A stretch of 64,000 bases of DNA, from assembly GCA_029834535.1 (NCBI GenBank), contig JAQMWT010000064.1, positions 1 through 64,000 on the forward strand, given 5' to 3'. The notes beneath the pieces were generated by a model that was not told where the DNA came from, did not search any database, and saw only the letters and a list, made by a program, of their open reading frames with translations. The position numbers and the translations under genes were made by a program. Below, piece by piece: positions 26,689 to 36,768 of this stretch; positions within the stretch are counted from its first letter, which is position 1, and every line of letters starts with the position of its first letter. The stretch is from Chrysophaeum taylorii (taxonomy: Eukaryota > Sar > Pelagophyceae > Pelagomonadales > Pelagomonadaceae).

Positions 26689-28737
26689 ATGGTTATGGCC
26701 GTGGAGGTGTGGAAGGATGGACGTCGGATCTCGACGCAAGCTCTGTTGTCGTCGTCGTTTGTGATTGGGCGGGACGCCGCGTGCGACCGCGTGCTGGAGC
26801 ACCCGTCGATCTCGCGTCGGCACGCCGAGATCGTGAGGTCTGACGATGGCGAGATTCGCGTGTGCGACCTCGATTCGACGTACGGGACGACGCTCGAGGG
26901 CGTGCGCGTGACGGAGGCAACTGTGGTCCCCGAGGGCGCGGCGCTGCAGCTGGGGCTCTCGTCGCGCACCTTCAAGGTCGTGGCTTCTCCCCAAGAAGAA
27001 GAAGAAGAAGGGGGGGACTTTCCGGCGAGTTTCGGGAAGCGGCGCTCGAGGCCCGGCACGGAGGACGAGGCCTCGAAGCGGCGGCGGCACCAACGCGAGA
27101 TCGCCGCCATGACGCGCGAGATGCTCGAGAAGCCCCCAAGCTGGGAGGAGCGAGAAGAACCCCCCCCAGAAAACGAAGAGCTCGGTCGTCGAGGGTTCCC
27201 GGCGTCGCGCGAGGTGGTGTTTGGCGGACTGTCGAAAAAGACGGTGTCGTGTGTGGACGTGGACCCCGGGGGCGCGAGGGTCGCCGTCGGGTCTCTCGAC
27301 AAGAAGATTCGGTTGTACGACTTTGGAGGCATGGACGGGTCGCATCTGCCGTTCGCTTCTAAGGAGCCAGACGACGGCCACGCCGTAGTCGCGTTGTCGT
27401 TCTCGCCGAGCGGCGACCGGTTTCTGTGCTGCACGGGATCCGCGCAGCCCCAGATCTGGACCCGGGACTTGTCGTTCTTGCTCAAGTTCAACCGCGGAGA
27501 TCCGTACGTGACGGACGCGACGCGGACGACGGGCCACACGACCATGGTCACGGGCGGGCAGTGGCAACCGCACGAGAAGATGCGGTGCGGGACCGCGTCG
27601 GTCGACGGCACGGTGCGGCTGTGGGATCTGTGCGGGAAGACGGGTCTCCGGGACTTTTTGTATTGCGAGCAGACGATAAAGTGCAAGGACGCCAAGGCGC
27701 GCAAGACGGCCGCGACCTCGATGGGCTTCTCGCCCGACGGCAAGTACGTCGCGGCCGGCTGCGCCGACGGGTCGCTCCAGCTCTTCCAGGTCCGGGGCCG
27801 CGCGCACGCCTACCGGCGTCCCGACGCGCGCGCGGTGGCCCACGCTCCCGGCACGGACGCGGCGGGGGCGTGCGTGTCGTGCGCGCGCTTCTCGCCAGAC
27901 GGGAACTCTGTCGCGACGCGCGGAGACGACGGGTACGCGCGGCTCTGGGACGTTCGAAAATTGGCGATGGTCGCCGAGTTCCCCGACCTCCCCACGCACC
28001 ACGCGACCGCCAACCTCGCGTGGTCGCCAGACGGCGCCCTAGTCTGCGCTGGCGACGACCGCGGCCGATTGAATTTCTTCTCCGCGGCGGGAGCTTGGCA
28101 CGAGAGTCGCGGAGGCTACGAGAAGGTCGCGTCCCTCGAGTCGTCGAACGCCTCGATCTGCTGCGTGGTCTGGCACCCGCGCATCCGCCAAATCGTATGC
28201 GGTGCCGCCGAAGGCGTTGTCAAGACGTTCTACGATCCGGAAATCTCGACCAACGGGGCGCTCCTTTCGTCGAACCGGAAAATCAACGCGACGAGACGAA
28301 ACGCCGACGACATCGTCGTTTCCGGTGCCGGCACTATCATCAACCCGAACGCCCTCCCCATGTTCCGGAACGACCAGGCCCTCCGGAAGGGCCGCTACGC
28401 CAAGACGCGGAATGACCCGATCAAGTCCAGGAAGCCGGACCCGCCGCTCGAGCGAGGGCAGCAGGGTCGGAACGCGGGGCCGCGCTCGACTTTCTGCCAG
28501 TACTACGTCGAAACCCACCTCCCCCAGTCCATCAGGGAGCAGAACCCGCGCGAGGAGCTTCTCAAATACGCCGATGCGCCTCCCATTTTCCGGACGGACG
28601 CCACCTTCTACAGAGACAAGGAGGGCAACAAGGTCTTCCATACCCAGACGGCCGAGGAGGAGGCCGAGCAAGCCTCCGTCGACGACCAAAAAAAGAATCT
28701 CCTCTCCCACGCCTTCTCCAAGCCTGGCCCGTCGTAG
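26689..28737 (+). CDS. WDR70: FHA domain-WDR70 fusion protein
   Basis: A 682-residue single-exon protein starting at the ATG at 26,689 (MVMAVEVWKDGRR). Residues about 5-100 form an FHA phosphothreonine-binding domain, with FVIGRDAACD, SISRRHAEI and DLDSTYGTTLEG supplying the conserved Gly-Arg, Ser-x-x-His and Asn/Thr-Gly positions. An acidic then KRRRHQRE linker follows. Six to seven WD40 blades occupy about 170-520 (VASVDGTVRLWDL-type ends). The C-terminal 160 residues carry the hallmark of WDR70 / Gastrulation-defective: PMFRNDQALRKGRYAKTR and DPIKSRKPDPP. WDR70 works with CUL4-DDB1 and H2B mono-ubiquitination near DNA breaks in animals and yeast. An FHA domain fused in front is not part of the WDR70 proteins I know and would tether it to phosphorylated partners. 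Confidence 0.9.
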   Translation: MVMAVEVWKDGRRISTQALLSSSFVIGRDAACDRVLEHPSISRRHAEIVRSDDGEIRVCDLDSTYGTTLEGVRVTEATVVPEGAALQLGLSSRTFKVVASPQEEEEEGGDFPASFGKRRSRPGTEDEASKRRRHQREIAAMTREMLEKPPSWEEREEPPPENEELGRRGFPASREVVFGGLSKKTVSCVDVDPGGARVAVGSLDKKIRLYDFGGMDGSHLPFASKEPDDGHAVVALSFSPSGDRFLCCTGSAQPQIWTRDLSFLLKFNRGDPYVTDATRTTGHTTMVTGGQWQPHEKMRCGTASVDGTVRLWDLCGKTGLRDFLYCEQTIKCKDAKARKTAATSMGFSPDGKYVAAGCADGSLQLFQVRGRAHAYRRPDARAVAHAPGTDAAGACVSCARFSPDGNSVATRGDDGYARLWDVRKLAMVAEFPDLPTHHATANLAWSPDGALVCAGDDRGRLNFFSAAGAWHESRGGYEKVASLESSNASICCVVWHPRIRQIVCGAAEGVVKTFYDPEISTNGALLSSNRKINATRRNADDIVVSGAGTIINPNALPMFRNDQALRKGRYAKTRNDPIKSRKPDPPLERGQQGRNAGPRSTFCQYYVETHLPQSIREQNPREELLKYADAPPIFRTDATFYRDKEGNKVFHTQTAEEEAEQASVDDQKKNLLSHAFSKPGPS

Positions 28738-28804
28738 TGGTGGTGGTGGTGCCGACTAGTAGTAGTCCACCACCGCCGCGTCTTCACACCCACCCATAAC
28801 GAAA

Positions 28805-28835
<31 letters not shown>

Positions 28836-28872
28836 AATATATTTTACAACATTGTGGTGGTGGCTGGCTGGC

Positions 28873-28904
<32 letters not shown>

Positions 28905-28905
28905 G
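28738..28905. repeat. Convergent 3' intergenic with (CCG)n and (GTCT)n
   Basis: The 168 bases between two convergent genes hold (GTG)n, a (GCC)n run at about 28,808-28,834 and (GTCT)n at about 28,872-28,902. They probably serve as the two 3' UTRs. No hairpin terminator is expected in a eukaryote. Confidence 0.7.
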
Positions 28906-31503
28906 TTAGAGCTCGGACTTGGAGGAGGAGGAGGAGGAGGAGGCATCTGTTTGTCGGTCGGCGGGTTTTTCCTTGTAGTCAAAGTCCTGGGCCTTGTGGC
29001 CTTCCTTGTCCTGGAGGTCGGGGTTAGCCCCGGCAGATATGAGGTGGCCGACGATGCTGAGGTGGGCTTGGAGGGCCTTGTTAATGACGTCGAGGTTCGA
29101 GTCTGACGTTTTGGCGTCGTTGTTCGTCTTGACTACGGCGAGATACTTGTTGAGAAGAGTCGCGACCTGGGCCTTGCCGTTGTAAGCAAACATCAAGGCC
29201 GTGTGGCCGTCCGAGTTTTGCTTGTCGAGATTGGCCCCCGCGTTGACGAGCAGCCTCACGATGGCTTCGTGACCTCGGACGGCGGCGGCCATGAGCGCGG
29301 TCGTACCGTCGTTGTCGGACGCGTCCAGGCTCCGGAGTTCGCCGGAGGAGACGAGGATCTCGACAACTTTCTCGTGGCCCTCGCTCGCAGCCGCGACCAA
29401 GGCGTCGACCCCCTCGTCGTTCTTGTCGTTGGGGTCCGCGCCCGCCGCGAGGAGCGCTTCGACCGTCTCGTTAAGCCCGCGGTGCGAAGCCGCGAGCAGC
29501 AAGTTAGGCGCCTTCTGGCTCACCGTCGCACCTTTTTGGACCAAAAGGGTCGCAAATTTTTCGTTTTTTGCCGCGATCGCGTCCCCGAGGATGTTGTGGC
29601 GTTTTGCGGCGTCGTCGACGTAGGTTTCGTCGGGATTCGCGCCGCGCGACACGAGCAGGTACGCGACGTCGCCGTGCGACGCGGCGACCGCGTTCGTCAG
29701 CGCCGACGCGCCCTCCTCGTCGACGTCCAGGACGTTCGCTCCGTAGTCGAGGAGGAGCTCGACCGTCTCGAGGTGACCCCCCTGCGCGGCCACCTGAAGC
29801 GCGGTCACGTCGTCCTTGTGCGGCTCCACGTCGGGCTTGCCCGCCGCTATCTGCTCGGCGACCTGCTCGACGTACTCGCGAGTCCCCTTGACCTTGGCGT
29901 TCACGGCAGCACCCCGGTCCAGCAGCAGTTTCGTCACGTTCGTGTGCCCGCCGGCGGCGGCGAACATCATGGCGGTCCCCCCCGAGTTGGCGGCCAGGTC
30001 CACGTCGGAAGACGCCGCCGCCGCCGAAGACGCCGCAGCCGGGATCTTGTCGAGGAGATAACTCGTCGCGTCGTACCGTCCCTGGCTCGCCGCCGACATC
30101 AGGGCCGTCACGCCGTCGTTGTCCCGCACGAGGGGGTCCGCGCCGTGACGCACCAGGAGCTCCAGAACTTCCGTCGCCCCCGCCGTCGCCGCCTCGATCA
30201 GGGCCGACCCGCCGTGCGCGTGAAGCGCGTTCGCGTTCGCGCCCTTCTCGAGCAACAACCTGGCCGTCTCGAGGTGACCCCCGGCGGCCGCGTACATCAA
30301 CGCGTCGACGCCCTCCGAGTGCGTCATCGACACGTTCGCACCCCGCTCCAACAACAGCCGGCACGCCTCGGTGTGCCCGCCGGCGGCCGCGACGATGAGC
30401 GGCGTGAATCCCGTCGTCGACGTCGCGTCGGGAGTCGCGCCCGCGTCCAACAAAAACTGCACCGTCGAGGCCGTCCCGTTTTCGGCGGCATTCGTCAACG
30501 CCGTCAACCCATCCTGGTCCACCGCGTCCACCTCGGCCCCACCCTTCACCAGCAGCTTGCACACCTCGGTGTGCCCCCCAGACGCGGCCGCCATGAGCGC
30601 CGTGATCCCGTCCGACCTGCTGTTCGAGACGTCCGCGTCGTGCTTCACCAACAACTCCGCCACCTTCAGCTTACCCTCGCCCGCCGCCAACCACAACGCC
30701 GACACACCGCTCGCCGCCTTCATGTCCAACAACACGGGCTCCGCCTTGAGCAGCACCTCGGCTATCTCCTTGTGCCCCCCGATCGCCGCCTCCATCAGCG
30801 CCGTGATGTTGTCCTTGTCCGCGAGCAGAGGCAGCGCCCCGTCCTTCAGCAACGACTGCACCAGCTTCTTGTGACCCCCCGCCGACGCGGCCACGAGGGC
30901 CGTCAGGTTGTCCCAGTCCCGCGAGTTGATGTCGACCCCACCCTCCTTGATGTACTCGCGCACCGCCCGCTCGTCGCCCTCGGCCGCCGACGATATCAGC
31001 CGCGCCCCCTCCGACTCCATCGCCTTGATGTCGTCCCGCGTCGTGAACTGCAGAGTCAACGCGGCGTGCTCCTTCAGCTCGCACCTCACCATCTTCGCCA
31101 CCTTCCCCTCGCGCTTCAGGCAATTCTTGCCCCCGTCCTCCGTCAACGCGTACCCCTGCTCCGCGTCCCCCACGATGTTCCACTTCACGGCCCCGCAGTG
31201 CTTGCAGTGACCGAGCCGCACGGCCGACTCGGGCAGGTTGCACGACGCCCGGTCCAGGCACAGCTCGTCCTCCTCCTCTTCCACTTTCCGGTGATGCAAC
31301 GAGTACGACCCGGGCTTGCCCGTCACGTACCACAACGTGTCGATCGCGCACCGCTTGAACACGCCATCCCCAAGACAGTGCCCGTCGCTCTGCGCGTCCT
31401 GGAGAAAGAACGACGGCGGACCGCTTGTCTTCGCGACGCGGTTCGTCTGCGCGCACGCCGCGCTCAACAACAACCACCACATCAATTGGCGACCAGACAC
31501 CAT
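28906..31503 (-). CDS. ER-lumenal ankyrin-repeat protein with KSEL tail
   Basis: An 865-residue single-exon protein. It begins with a signal peptide (MVSGRQLMWWLLLSAACAQ), then about 130 residues with several paired Cys (CLDRASC, CKHC, NCLKREG, RCELKE), possibly a beta-trefoil or lectin-like domain. About 18 ankyrin repeats follow (residues about 165-830; ITALMAAASGGHTEVCKLLV is typical), then a Ser run and a C-terminal KSEL, a plausible variant of the KDEL ER-retrieval signal. The ankyrin part contains many N-glycosylation sequons (NLT, NIT, NVS, NGT, NVT, NET), as a lumenal protein might. Most ankyrin proteins are cytosolic, so a lumenal array is unusual. The function is unknown; a lumenal scaffold or chaperone-like binder is one guess. 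Confidence 0.85.
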   Translation of the reverse strand: MVSGRQLMWWLLLSAACAQTNRVAKTSGPPSFFLQDAQSDGHCLGDGVFKRCAIDTLWYVTGKPGSYSLHHRKVEEEEDELCLDRASCNLPESAVRLGHCKHCGAVKWNIVGDAEQGYALTEDGGKNCLKREGKVAKMVRCELKEHAALTLQFTTRDDIKAMESEGARLISSAAEGDERAVREYIKEGGVDINSRDWDNLTALVAASAGGHKKLVQSLLKDGALPLLADKDNITALMEAAIGGHKEIAEVLLKAEPVLLDMKAASGVSALWLAAGEGKLKVAELLVKHDADVSNSRSDGITALMAAASGGHTEVCKLLVKGGAEVDAVDQDGLTALTNAAENGTASTVQFLLDAGATPDATSTTGFTPLIVAAAGGHTEACRLLLERGANVSMTHSEGVDALMYAAAGGHLETARLLLEKGANANALHAHGGSALIEAATAGATEVLELLVRHGADPLVRDNDGVTALMSAASQGRYDATSYLLDKIPAAASSAAAASSDVDLAANSGGTAMMFAAAGGHTNVTKLLLDRGAAVNAKVKGTREYVEQVAEQIAAGKPDVEPHKDDVTALQVAAQGGHLETVELLLDYGANVLDVDEEGASALTNAVAASHGDVAYLLVSRGANPDETYVDDAAKRHNILGDAIAAKNEKFATLLVQKGATVSQKAPNLLLAASHRGLNETVEALLAAGADPNDKNDEGVDALVAAASEGHEKVVEILVSSGELRSLDASDNDGTTALMAAAVRGHEAIVRLLVNAGANLDKQNSDGHTALMFAYNGKAQVATLLNKYLAVVKTNNDAKTSDSNLDVINKALQAHLSIVGHLISAGANPDLQDKEGHKAQDFDYKEKPADRQTDASSSSSSSKSEL

Positions 31504-31983
31504 CCCTCCCTCTCCCTTCCCTCCGGAGATATTTCTTCTTTTCGAAGGTGGGGATTTTTGCAGGGCCTTTGGTCGGTTGAAACAAACAGAGGGTTTTTTA
31601 AAACTTTAAGTTAATAAAAGGTCGACGGTTTCTGGGGGTACTCTTTAAGGTTTTGGTGCGTTGTTGTGTGGGGAGATGAGGGACCTGCCTGAACGGCGTA
31701 GATAAGGGTACGCGGCACCTATTCGGGGTCATCGTCGAGCCGCGGGGCAGGCGAAGAGACGACGGGCCCCGCCCGTAGGTCGTACGCGGGCCTACCTGAT
31801 CCTTACCCTGAATCGGGGGACTAACAGACACATCCTCCACGCACCACACGCACACCCCCCTCTAAGCAGTCGACCTTTTAACGACAAACAGACAGACAAA
31901 ACCACACACATCCTTCATGCACCACACAAACACACCCCTCTTAGCAGTCGACCTTCTAAAGACAAACAGTCAGACAGACAGAC
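31504..31983. repeat. Upstream flank of the ankyrin gene with an 80-base tandem repeat
   Basis: An approximately 80-base unit (CACCACACG/AAACACACCCCTCT type, then TAAGCAGTCGACCTT and GACAAACAGACAG) occurs twice at 31,831-31,981. A third related copy lies at 25,640-25,700. Before it, 31,795-31,832 matches the TACCTGATCCTTACCCTAAATCG block found beside the Helitron fragments. The promoter of the ankyrin gene must lie in the first 100-200 bases. Confidence 0.6.
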
Positions 31984-32131
31984 GCGCGCAGTGGCGGTCC
32001 GCCATCAACGCCTTTTCATCCCTCGCCTCTACCCAAACTGTGTGATTTTGCTCTGTGATCCTGGACCGGCTCCTGCCGGCCCAGCCTGACTCCCATGCCC
32101 GGGAGAGGTCCGAAGCTAGTTAGTTAGTTAG
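31984..32131 (+). mobile_element. 5'-truncated LINE 3' end, copy 1
   Basis: The last 148 bases of a non-LTR retrotransposon in plus orientation: CGCGCAGTGGCGGTCCGCCA (the AQWRS-type codons seen at LINE reverse-transcriptase C-termini), a 3' UTR with CCGGCTCCTGCCGG and CTCCCATGCCCGGGAG hairpins, and a (TTAG)n tail. It sits inside an expanded (CAGA)n tract, between the two halves of the Helitron-associated block. Confidence 0.75.
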
Positions 32132-32176
32132 ACAGACAGACAGACAGACAGACGAATATCTGCCGATTGGTAGTAA

Positions 32177-32291
32177 GGAAAATTTGATTTAGGGTTAGTA
32201 CCCCCCTATCCTAGGGTTAGCTCTCTTACTTCTAGCACATTTTAATTCGGAAAAGCGCTGTGTTATTCACACTGTGCTGCCCTCGTTGTTA
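32177..32291 (-). repeat. Partial inverted LTR of the element A family
   Basis: About 115 bases match the start of the A/C LTR in reverse orientation (AAAATTTGATTTAGGGTTAG to CTCGTTGTTA) and abut the left LTR of element A head to head. Together they form an inverted repeat with arms of about 110 bases. Confidence 0.8.
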
Positions 32292-32487
32292 TAGAGAACA
32301 GTAATTTCAACTGTGTTACCCTTCAGCAGAGTGAGAGCAGTGGTAGTCTGCCATCGTTCTGGGCTCTAACAACGAGGACAGCACGGTGTGAATAACACAG
32401 CCTTTTTCTGAATTAAAATGTGCTAGAAGTAAGAGAGCTAGCCCTTGGATAGGTGGTACTAACCCTAAATCAAATTTTCCATCTCTA
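32292..32487 (-). repeat. 3' LTR of element A
   Basis: A 196-base LTR bounded by TAGAGA and TCTCTA rather than the usual TG...CA. It pairs with the LTR at 42,088-42,284 and the LTR at 52,685-52,878. Confidence 0.85.
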
Positions 32488-32633
32488 GGCCCTCACAGAT
32501 TGAACTCGGTGAGCGAAATCTGGATCAAACTACGCAGGAAGCGACTTTCCATCGACAAGGATGTGGAGAGTGTTCTGGGCGGAATTGTACGGTGGAAGAG
32601 TAGCGGAAAGAGTAACTTGATGAGCGGAAAGAG

Positions 32634-33480
32634 TTAGTTGATGAGATTGTGGTGAAGAAGAGGTCGAATGAGCTCCTTAGGCCTTCTTGAACTTGTGGAA
32701 CAAGTTGCGGGAAAGAAGTTGTGAAAAATGATCAGCGATCTGGTAGTGAGTAGGACACCAGAGGGGACGAATGACTGAGTTGGCCTGGTAGTCTCGAATG
32801 CGAAATTCTCGCAAATAAATATGACGAGAGGGAGCGCTGACTTTAGGTGATTAGCGACATGTAGTGCGCTAGCGTTGTCAACAAGCAGGGGGATAGCGTG
32901 AGCTTGATCACGTGAAAACAGATAAGGATGAGAAGAGAAGATCTTATGAAACCATTGGCATTCATCAGCGGCTGCGCTAGCGGCGATGAGTTCGGCTTCC
33001 ATGGTGCTTTTGGCAGTAAGAGTTTGGCGTTTGCTAGACCAGAATACGAGGGTGCCAAATACGAAAATACATGCGCCAGAATGAGATCGTAAGCGAGGGT
33101 CAGAACTGTCAGCGAAACTGGCATCAGTGAAACAAATAATAGGCGAACTAAGATGATGCAATTCGGGATAGTTGCTGATAAGATGCTGAATAAAGGGCGT
33201 AATAGAGGGGCTGTCGGATGAATACTCAAGAGCATCATTCGGAGTACCCTTCAAATAGCGAAGTAAAACACATAAATGTAATAGATGGGTTTGCTCAGGG
33301 TTGTGCATGCCTTTACTGCACTCGTTACAGAGTTGTGATATCAGGACGGCATATGACAGAAAAGTAGATACTAGTGCCACAGTAATGGGGAAAATGCTTG
33401 CGTAATAGTTCCAAGGTAGGAGCCGAGTCGGAAAGAAACTTAGCAGAAGGTTTCTGAGTGAGTATTTCAGAGTAAGGGAC
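32634..33480 (-). other. Element A: RNase H part
   Basis: Copia RNase H is recognised by ICFTDASFADSSDPRLRSH, SSKRQTLTAKSTMEAELIA and LLVDNASALHVA, in the family's usual order with the catalytic acidic residues. It is preceded by the HLCVLLRYLKGT connection seen in copia polyproteins. Part of a fossil element. Confidence 0.9.
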
Positions 33481-33568
33481 GTCAGAACTACGGAGGTTAA
33501 GTTTATGCTCGGCGAGCATCGTCTTTATCTTTGCTGCTACATTCATAGTGAGGTGACCAGCGGAGACA

Positions 33569-34480
33569 TTATAATGGACGTCGATACCAAAAAAAGATCG
33601 AGCGAGTATTGTCGTGCCAAGTACCTTTGCCATATTCTTTCTCCAAAGCGGTGCGAAGAGATGTGACTTTGGCGGTGTTGGTGCCGGTGATCAAAAGATC
33701 ATCGACGGAGACGGATAGGAGAACCCTTCTGTTAATAGATCCATCCCAACTGATATATAGACCGGTGTCGACTTGTGAGCGTTCAAACTCGTGTTGTCGA
33801 AGAAACGAGTCAAGCTTAATGTTCCTTAGCTGACTGTTTGAGACCATAGAGAGCCTTGACGAGTCGTAGAGCTAACTTGGACTCTGGGTGGTTCTTCTGT
33901 ATCTGCTGGACAAGGTTCTGCGAGACACGAATTCCACGAGGTAAGTCGATCCATACCGGGCGATCAAGTGCCGATTGGATGAAGGCCTGGGGAATATCCG
34001 CGTGTGCAACGGGGAGCTTGTGCTTCACAGCGATGGCGAGCTATAACGGGTTGTGGCGAGCATCGCGGTTGGTGAAGATGTGGCATAAAAGTCGATGCCG
34101 ACGCGTGCCAAGAAACCTCGGGCAACTAGACGAGCCTTGTATCGGTCTGGGGTGCCGTCGGCAAAATACTTGATCTTCAGCACGAATTTCGTCGAGATAG
34201 ACGAACGGTCTGGCGGTAAAGGTTCTAGCTCAAAAACGCCGTTGGAGCACAGTCCTTCAATTTCCTTGCGAATCGAAGCAATATGCTTGAGCTTATCCTC
34301 TTCGCCGAGTCCTTTGAGTTCGACGATCTTCTCGGGCTCATAGACAATGTCATCAGCAGTCACGAGCTGTAACATGACATGGTCGATGTGCTGTAAGTCA
34401 TAGTCCATAACTTCTTGGAGAATGTATTGATTCGGATCACTTTGACTTAGGAAAAAGGTGTCCGAGTTCGCCAGAATCAT
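33569..34480 (-). other. Element A: reverse transcriptase part
   Basis: Copia RVT_2 phrases occur in order: FVLKIKYFADGTPDRYKARL, VAHADIPQAFIQSAL, LVKALYGLKQS and SVDDLLITG (the YVDD-type active site). Part of a fossil element. Confidence 0.9.
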
Positions 34481-35800
34481 GCTTGAAGGCGTGTCTGTGA
34501 CTAGAAGCTAGGTGGTAGTGCTGATGCGCTGAGATGTCCCATGAGAGAGAGGAACTCATACAACTGAATTCTTGGTTCCATTGACGCGCATAGTACTCTG
34601 CCGGTGACAATTCGTCGTGGCATACGTAATTCTCGAGAACAGAATTGTCGTTGTCCAGGTGATCAACCAGAACAGACGAATGGTACGGCTTCTTTGGGAA
34701 GTTGACGTGCAAGAGTTCTGCGTCGGTTTCTCTCTGCAGATCCAGTGCAGTGCCGCCCATGATACCATAGTCTTGGGTGGTATTTGCGAGGAGGCATCCT
34801 ATCGGGACATCATCTGGCGGTATAGCGCCCCTTCTAATGTTGAGATCAGATGCGATGCTGGCGGGATGGCCTTGATGCAGAGCGCTGACACTGATAAGAA
34901 ACATCAACGTGCTGGACATGTTGACTGTGGCGCGAGCCGTGGGTTGCTCCTGCTGGTGTTTCCAGTTGCGACCATACTCTCATGCGATAATGCGCCTGGT
35001 GAATAGCTGTCCATCGTCAACACGTTTCACTATGTAAAGTTGGTCTTTGGGAATGCGAAATCCGCGCTCGTACTTGAGATCTGCCTTGAGTTTGTCACTC
35101 TGGTTGCGATGCACAAAGACTGGAGTAAAACCTGAATCGTCGAGAATAACCTCCAAGCGATCATTTCGCTTGGGCATCGGAATGCTTCCATCCGGCGGAG
35201 GTGGCCTGCTGAGGAAGGAGAAGTCCTGTTCAGGTGTCTCGTCGCTGACGGGACTTGGACCAGCAGCAGAGGTTTGATCTGGTTCCTTATTCTTGTCTTC
35301 GTCATCGGGTCGTCATCATGTATGTTATCATGAGTCTCGCCCTCATTTTGCGACTCCTGTCTAAGTTCCGGCATTGACTGATCGCTTATAGCTGGGAGCG
35401 GGTCCTCTTGCCGTGCCTCTGCTGGGATCTGCGCCTGTGCTTTAATCCGCTCAATTTCCTTGTTGCGATTGACTACCATGTCCGCATCAACGTGGAAGTC
35501 GTTCGAGGTGACGATTTGTTGCATATCGCCCTTGATGTACAAGCAGGATAGAGCTGTGAACATCGCGGATAAATCGGTCCGTGCCAGGGAGATTCGGTAG
35601 ATAGTTGTTGCTATGGAAATAAGAGGCGGAGACGCTGGAGGGTTCCAGTTTTTGGCTTTGCGGGTATACGAATGTGACAGGTTCGCCAAAGGGGAGGAGC
35701 TTCAAGAGTGGTGCCGTGGATGACATAATGCGCCTGGGGGCGGAGCAGGGCATGTGTGTGCGCGAGGGCAATCCATGAGAGCGCTGATTGTCTGCTTGGA
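34481..35800 (-). other. Element A: linker between integrase and reverse transcriptase
   Basis: A polar region of low conservation with PKRNDRLEVILDDSGFTPVF near 35,120-35,180. It matches the equivalent region of element C (about 59,000-60,100) closely, and no domain is recognised. Part of a fossil element. Confidence 0.6.
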
Positions 35801-36640
35801 TCTTATGCAGCAGAGCAAACGGGTGGGGTAATATTCGGCGCGAATAGGCTTTCCTTCAATGCGGACGCTGCGCAGATTAAGGAGGCGAACGACAGTGCCT
35901 CGAGTATTTTCTTTGATGATGTTATCCGCTAAGTTCCGCTGGTGTAGGTGGCGACCAATGATTTGAAGTTGGATAACAAGTTTCACCTTGAGCGGGTGGA
36001 AAGCTTCGGAGCGGAATGTGGAAAATGCATCAGATGAGATGATTTTCACACTTACATCGAATTCGACCTTAATCATGTTGACCACGAAGAGGATGCCAGC
36101 AAGAACGTCCTGCGCGTCCAGTTTCCTCAGGAAGTATACCCATTTGTGTGCCGAAATAACACACACGAAGTGCATTATGTAGCGGAATCCACCATAGCAT
36201 TTACTGATGCTCGGGTAGGATACGTCCATGTGGAGATGTTGGCCAGGAGCGTAGGCCAGTTCATCCTGAGACCAGGAAGCGTTCTTGTGACTGAAGCTGA
36301 CATGCGATTGACAGCGCTTGCATTCGCTGCAGTCTTGCAGATACAGATCATCACCTGCGCAGAGGTTCGTTACGTTAGCGGCAATCGTTCGGCGAAGAAT
36401 CTGGGGTTGCTGGTGGTGTATGCGGCGCCAGCGAGTGACCAAAAGCACTCTTTTTGCGTGCTGAGTGGTGCCGGGCTTATGAAAGGGGGGCAGAGCTGCA
36501 GTCGAAGCGCTAGGGGGGTTGGGTCGCTTGTCGATTCTGACTTTAGCAACGGTGGCCTCGGCAAGTAGCGTCTCGAGGTTTTTCGATTTGCGTGGCTTGC
36601 GGATCGCAGCATGGTGGGCATCTGCAACAGCATTGAAGAG
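35800..36640 (-). other. Element A: integrase part
   Basis: A His/Cys zinc region (CKRCQSHVSFSH) precedes a DDE core: HMDVSYPS (first Asp), IISSDAFSTF (second Asp) and RNLADNIIKENTRG (Glu region). This is the retroviral-type integrase fold that inserts the cDNA. Part of a fossil element. Confidence 0.8.
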
Positions 36641-36768
36641 GGAGGTGAGGTGGAGGTCCTCCACTGCTAAGAGACGGCTGGAGATGTTCAAGAAGAATTC
36701 TGCAACCTGAGCGATGTCTCCGGGACTGGGGGTGCCGTTGCGTATGGTTCCCCATTCGATGTGAAGAT

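Noticed and set aside
26608-28002. Minus-strand 464-codon frame opposite FHA-WDR70
   Set aside because: An antisense shadow with no recognisable domain.
29203-31614. Plus-strand open frame of 803 codons opposite the ankyrin gene
   Set aside because: It is Arg/Val/His-rich without domains and is explained by the antisense of regular ankyrin repeats.
36370-36633. Small minus-strand frames in element A as host genes
   Set aside because: They align with the same region of element C and belong to the retroelement.
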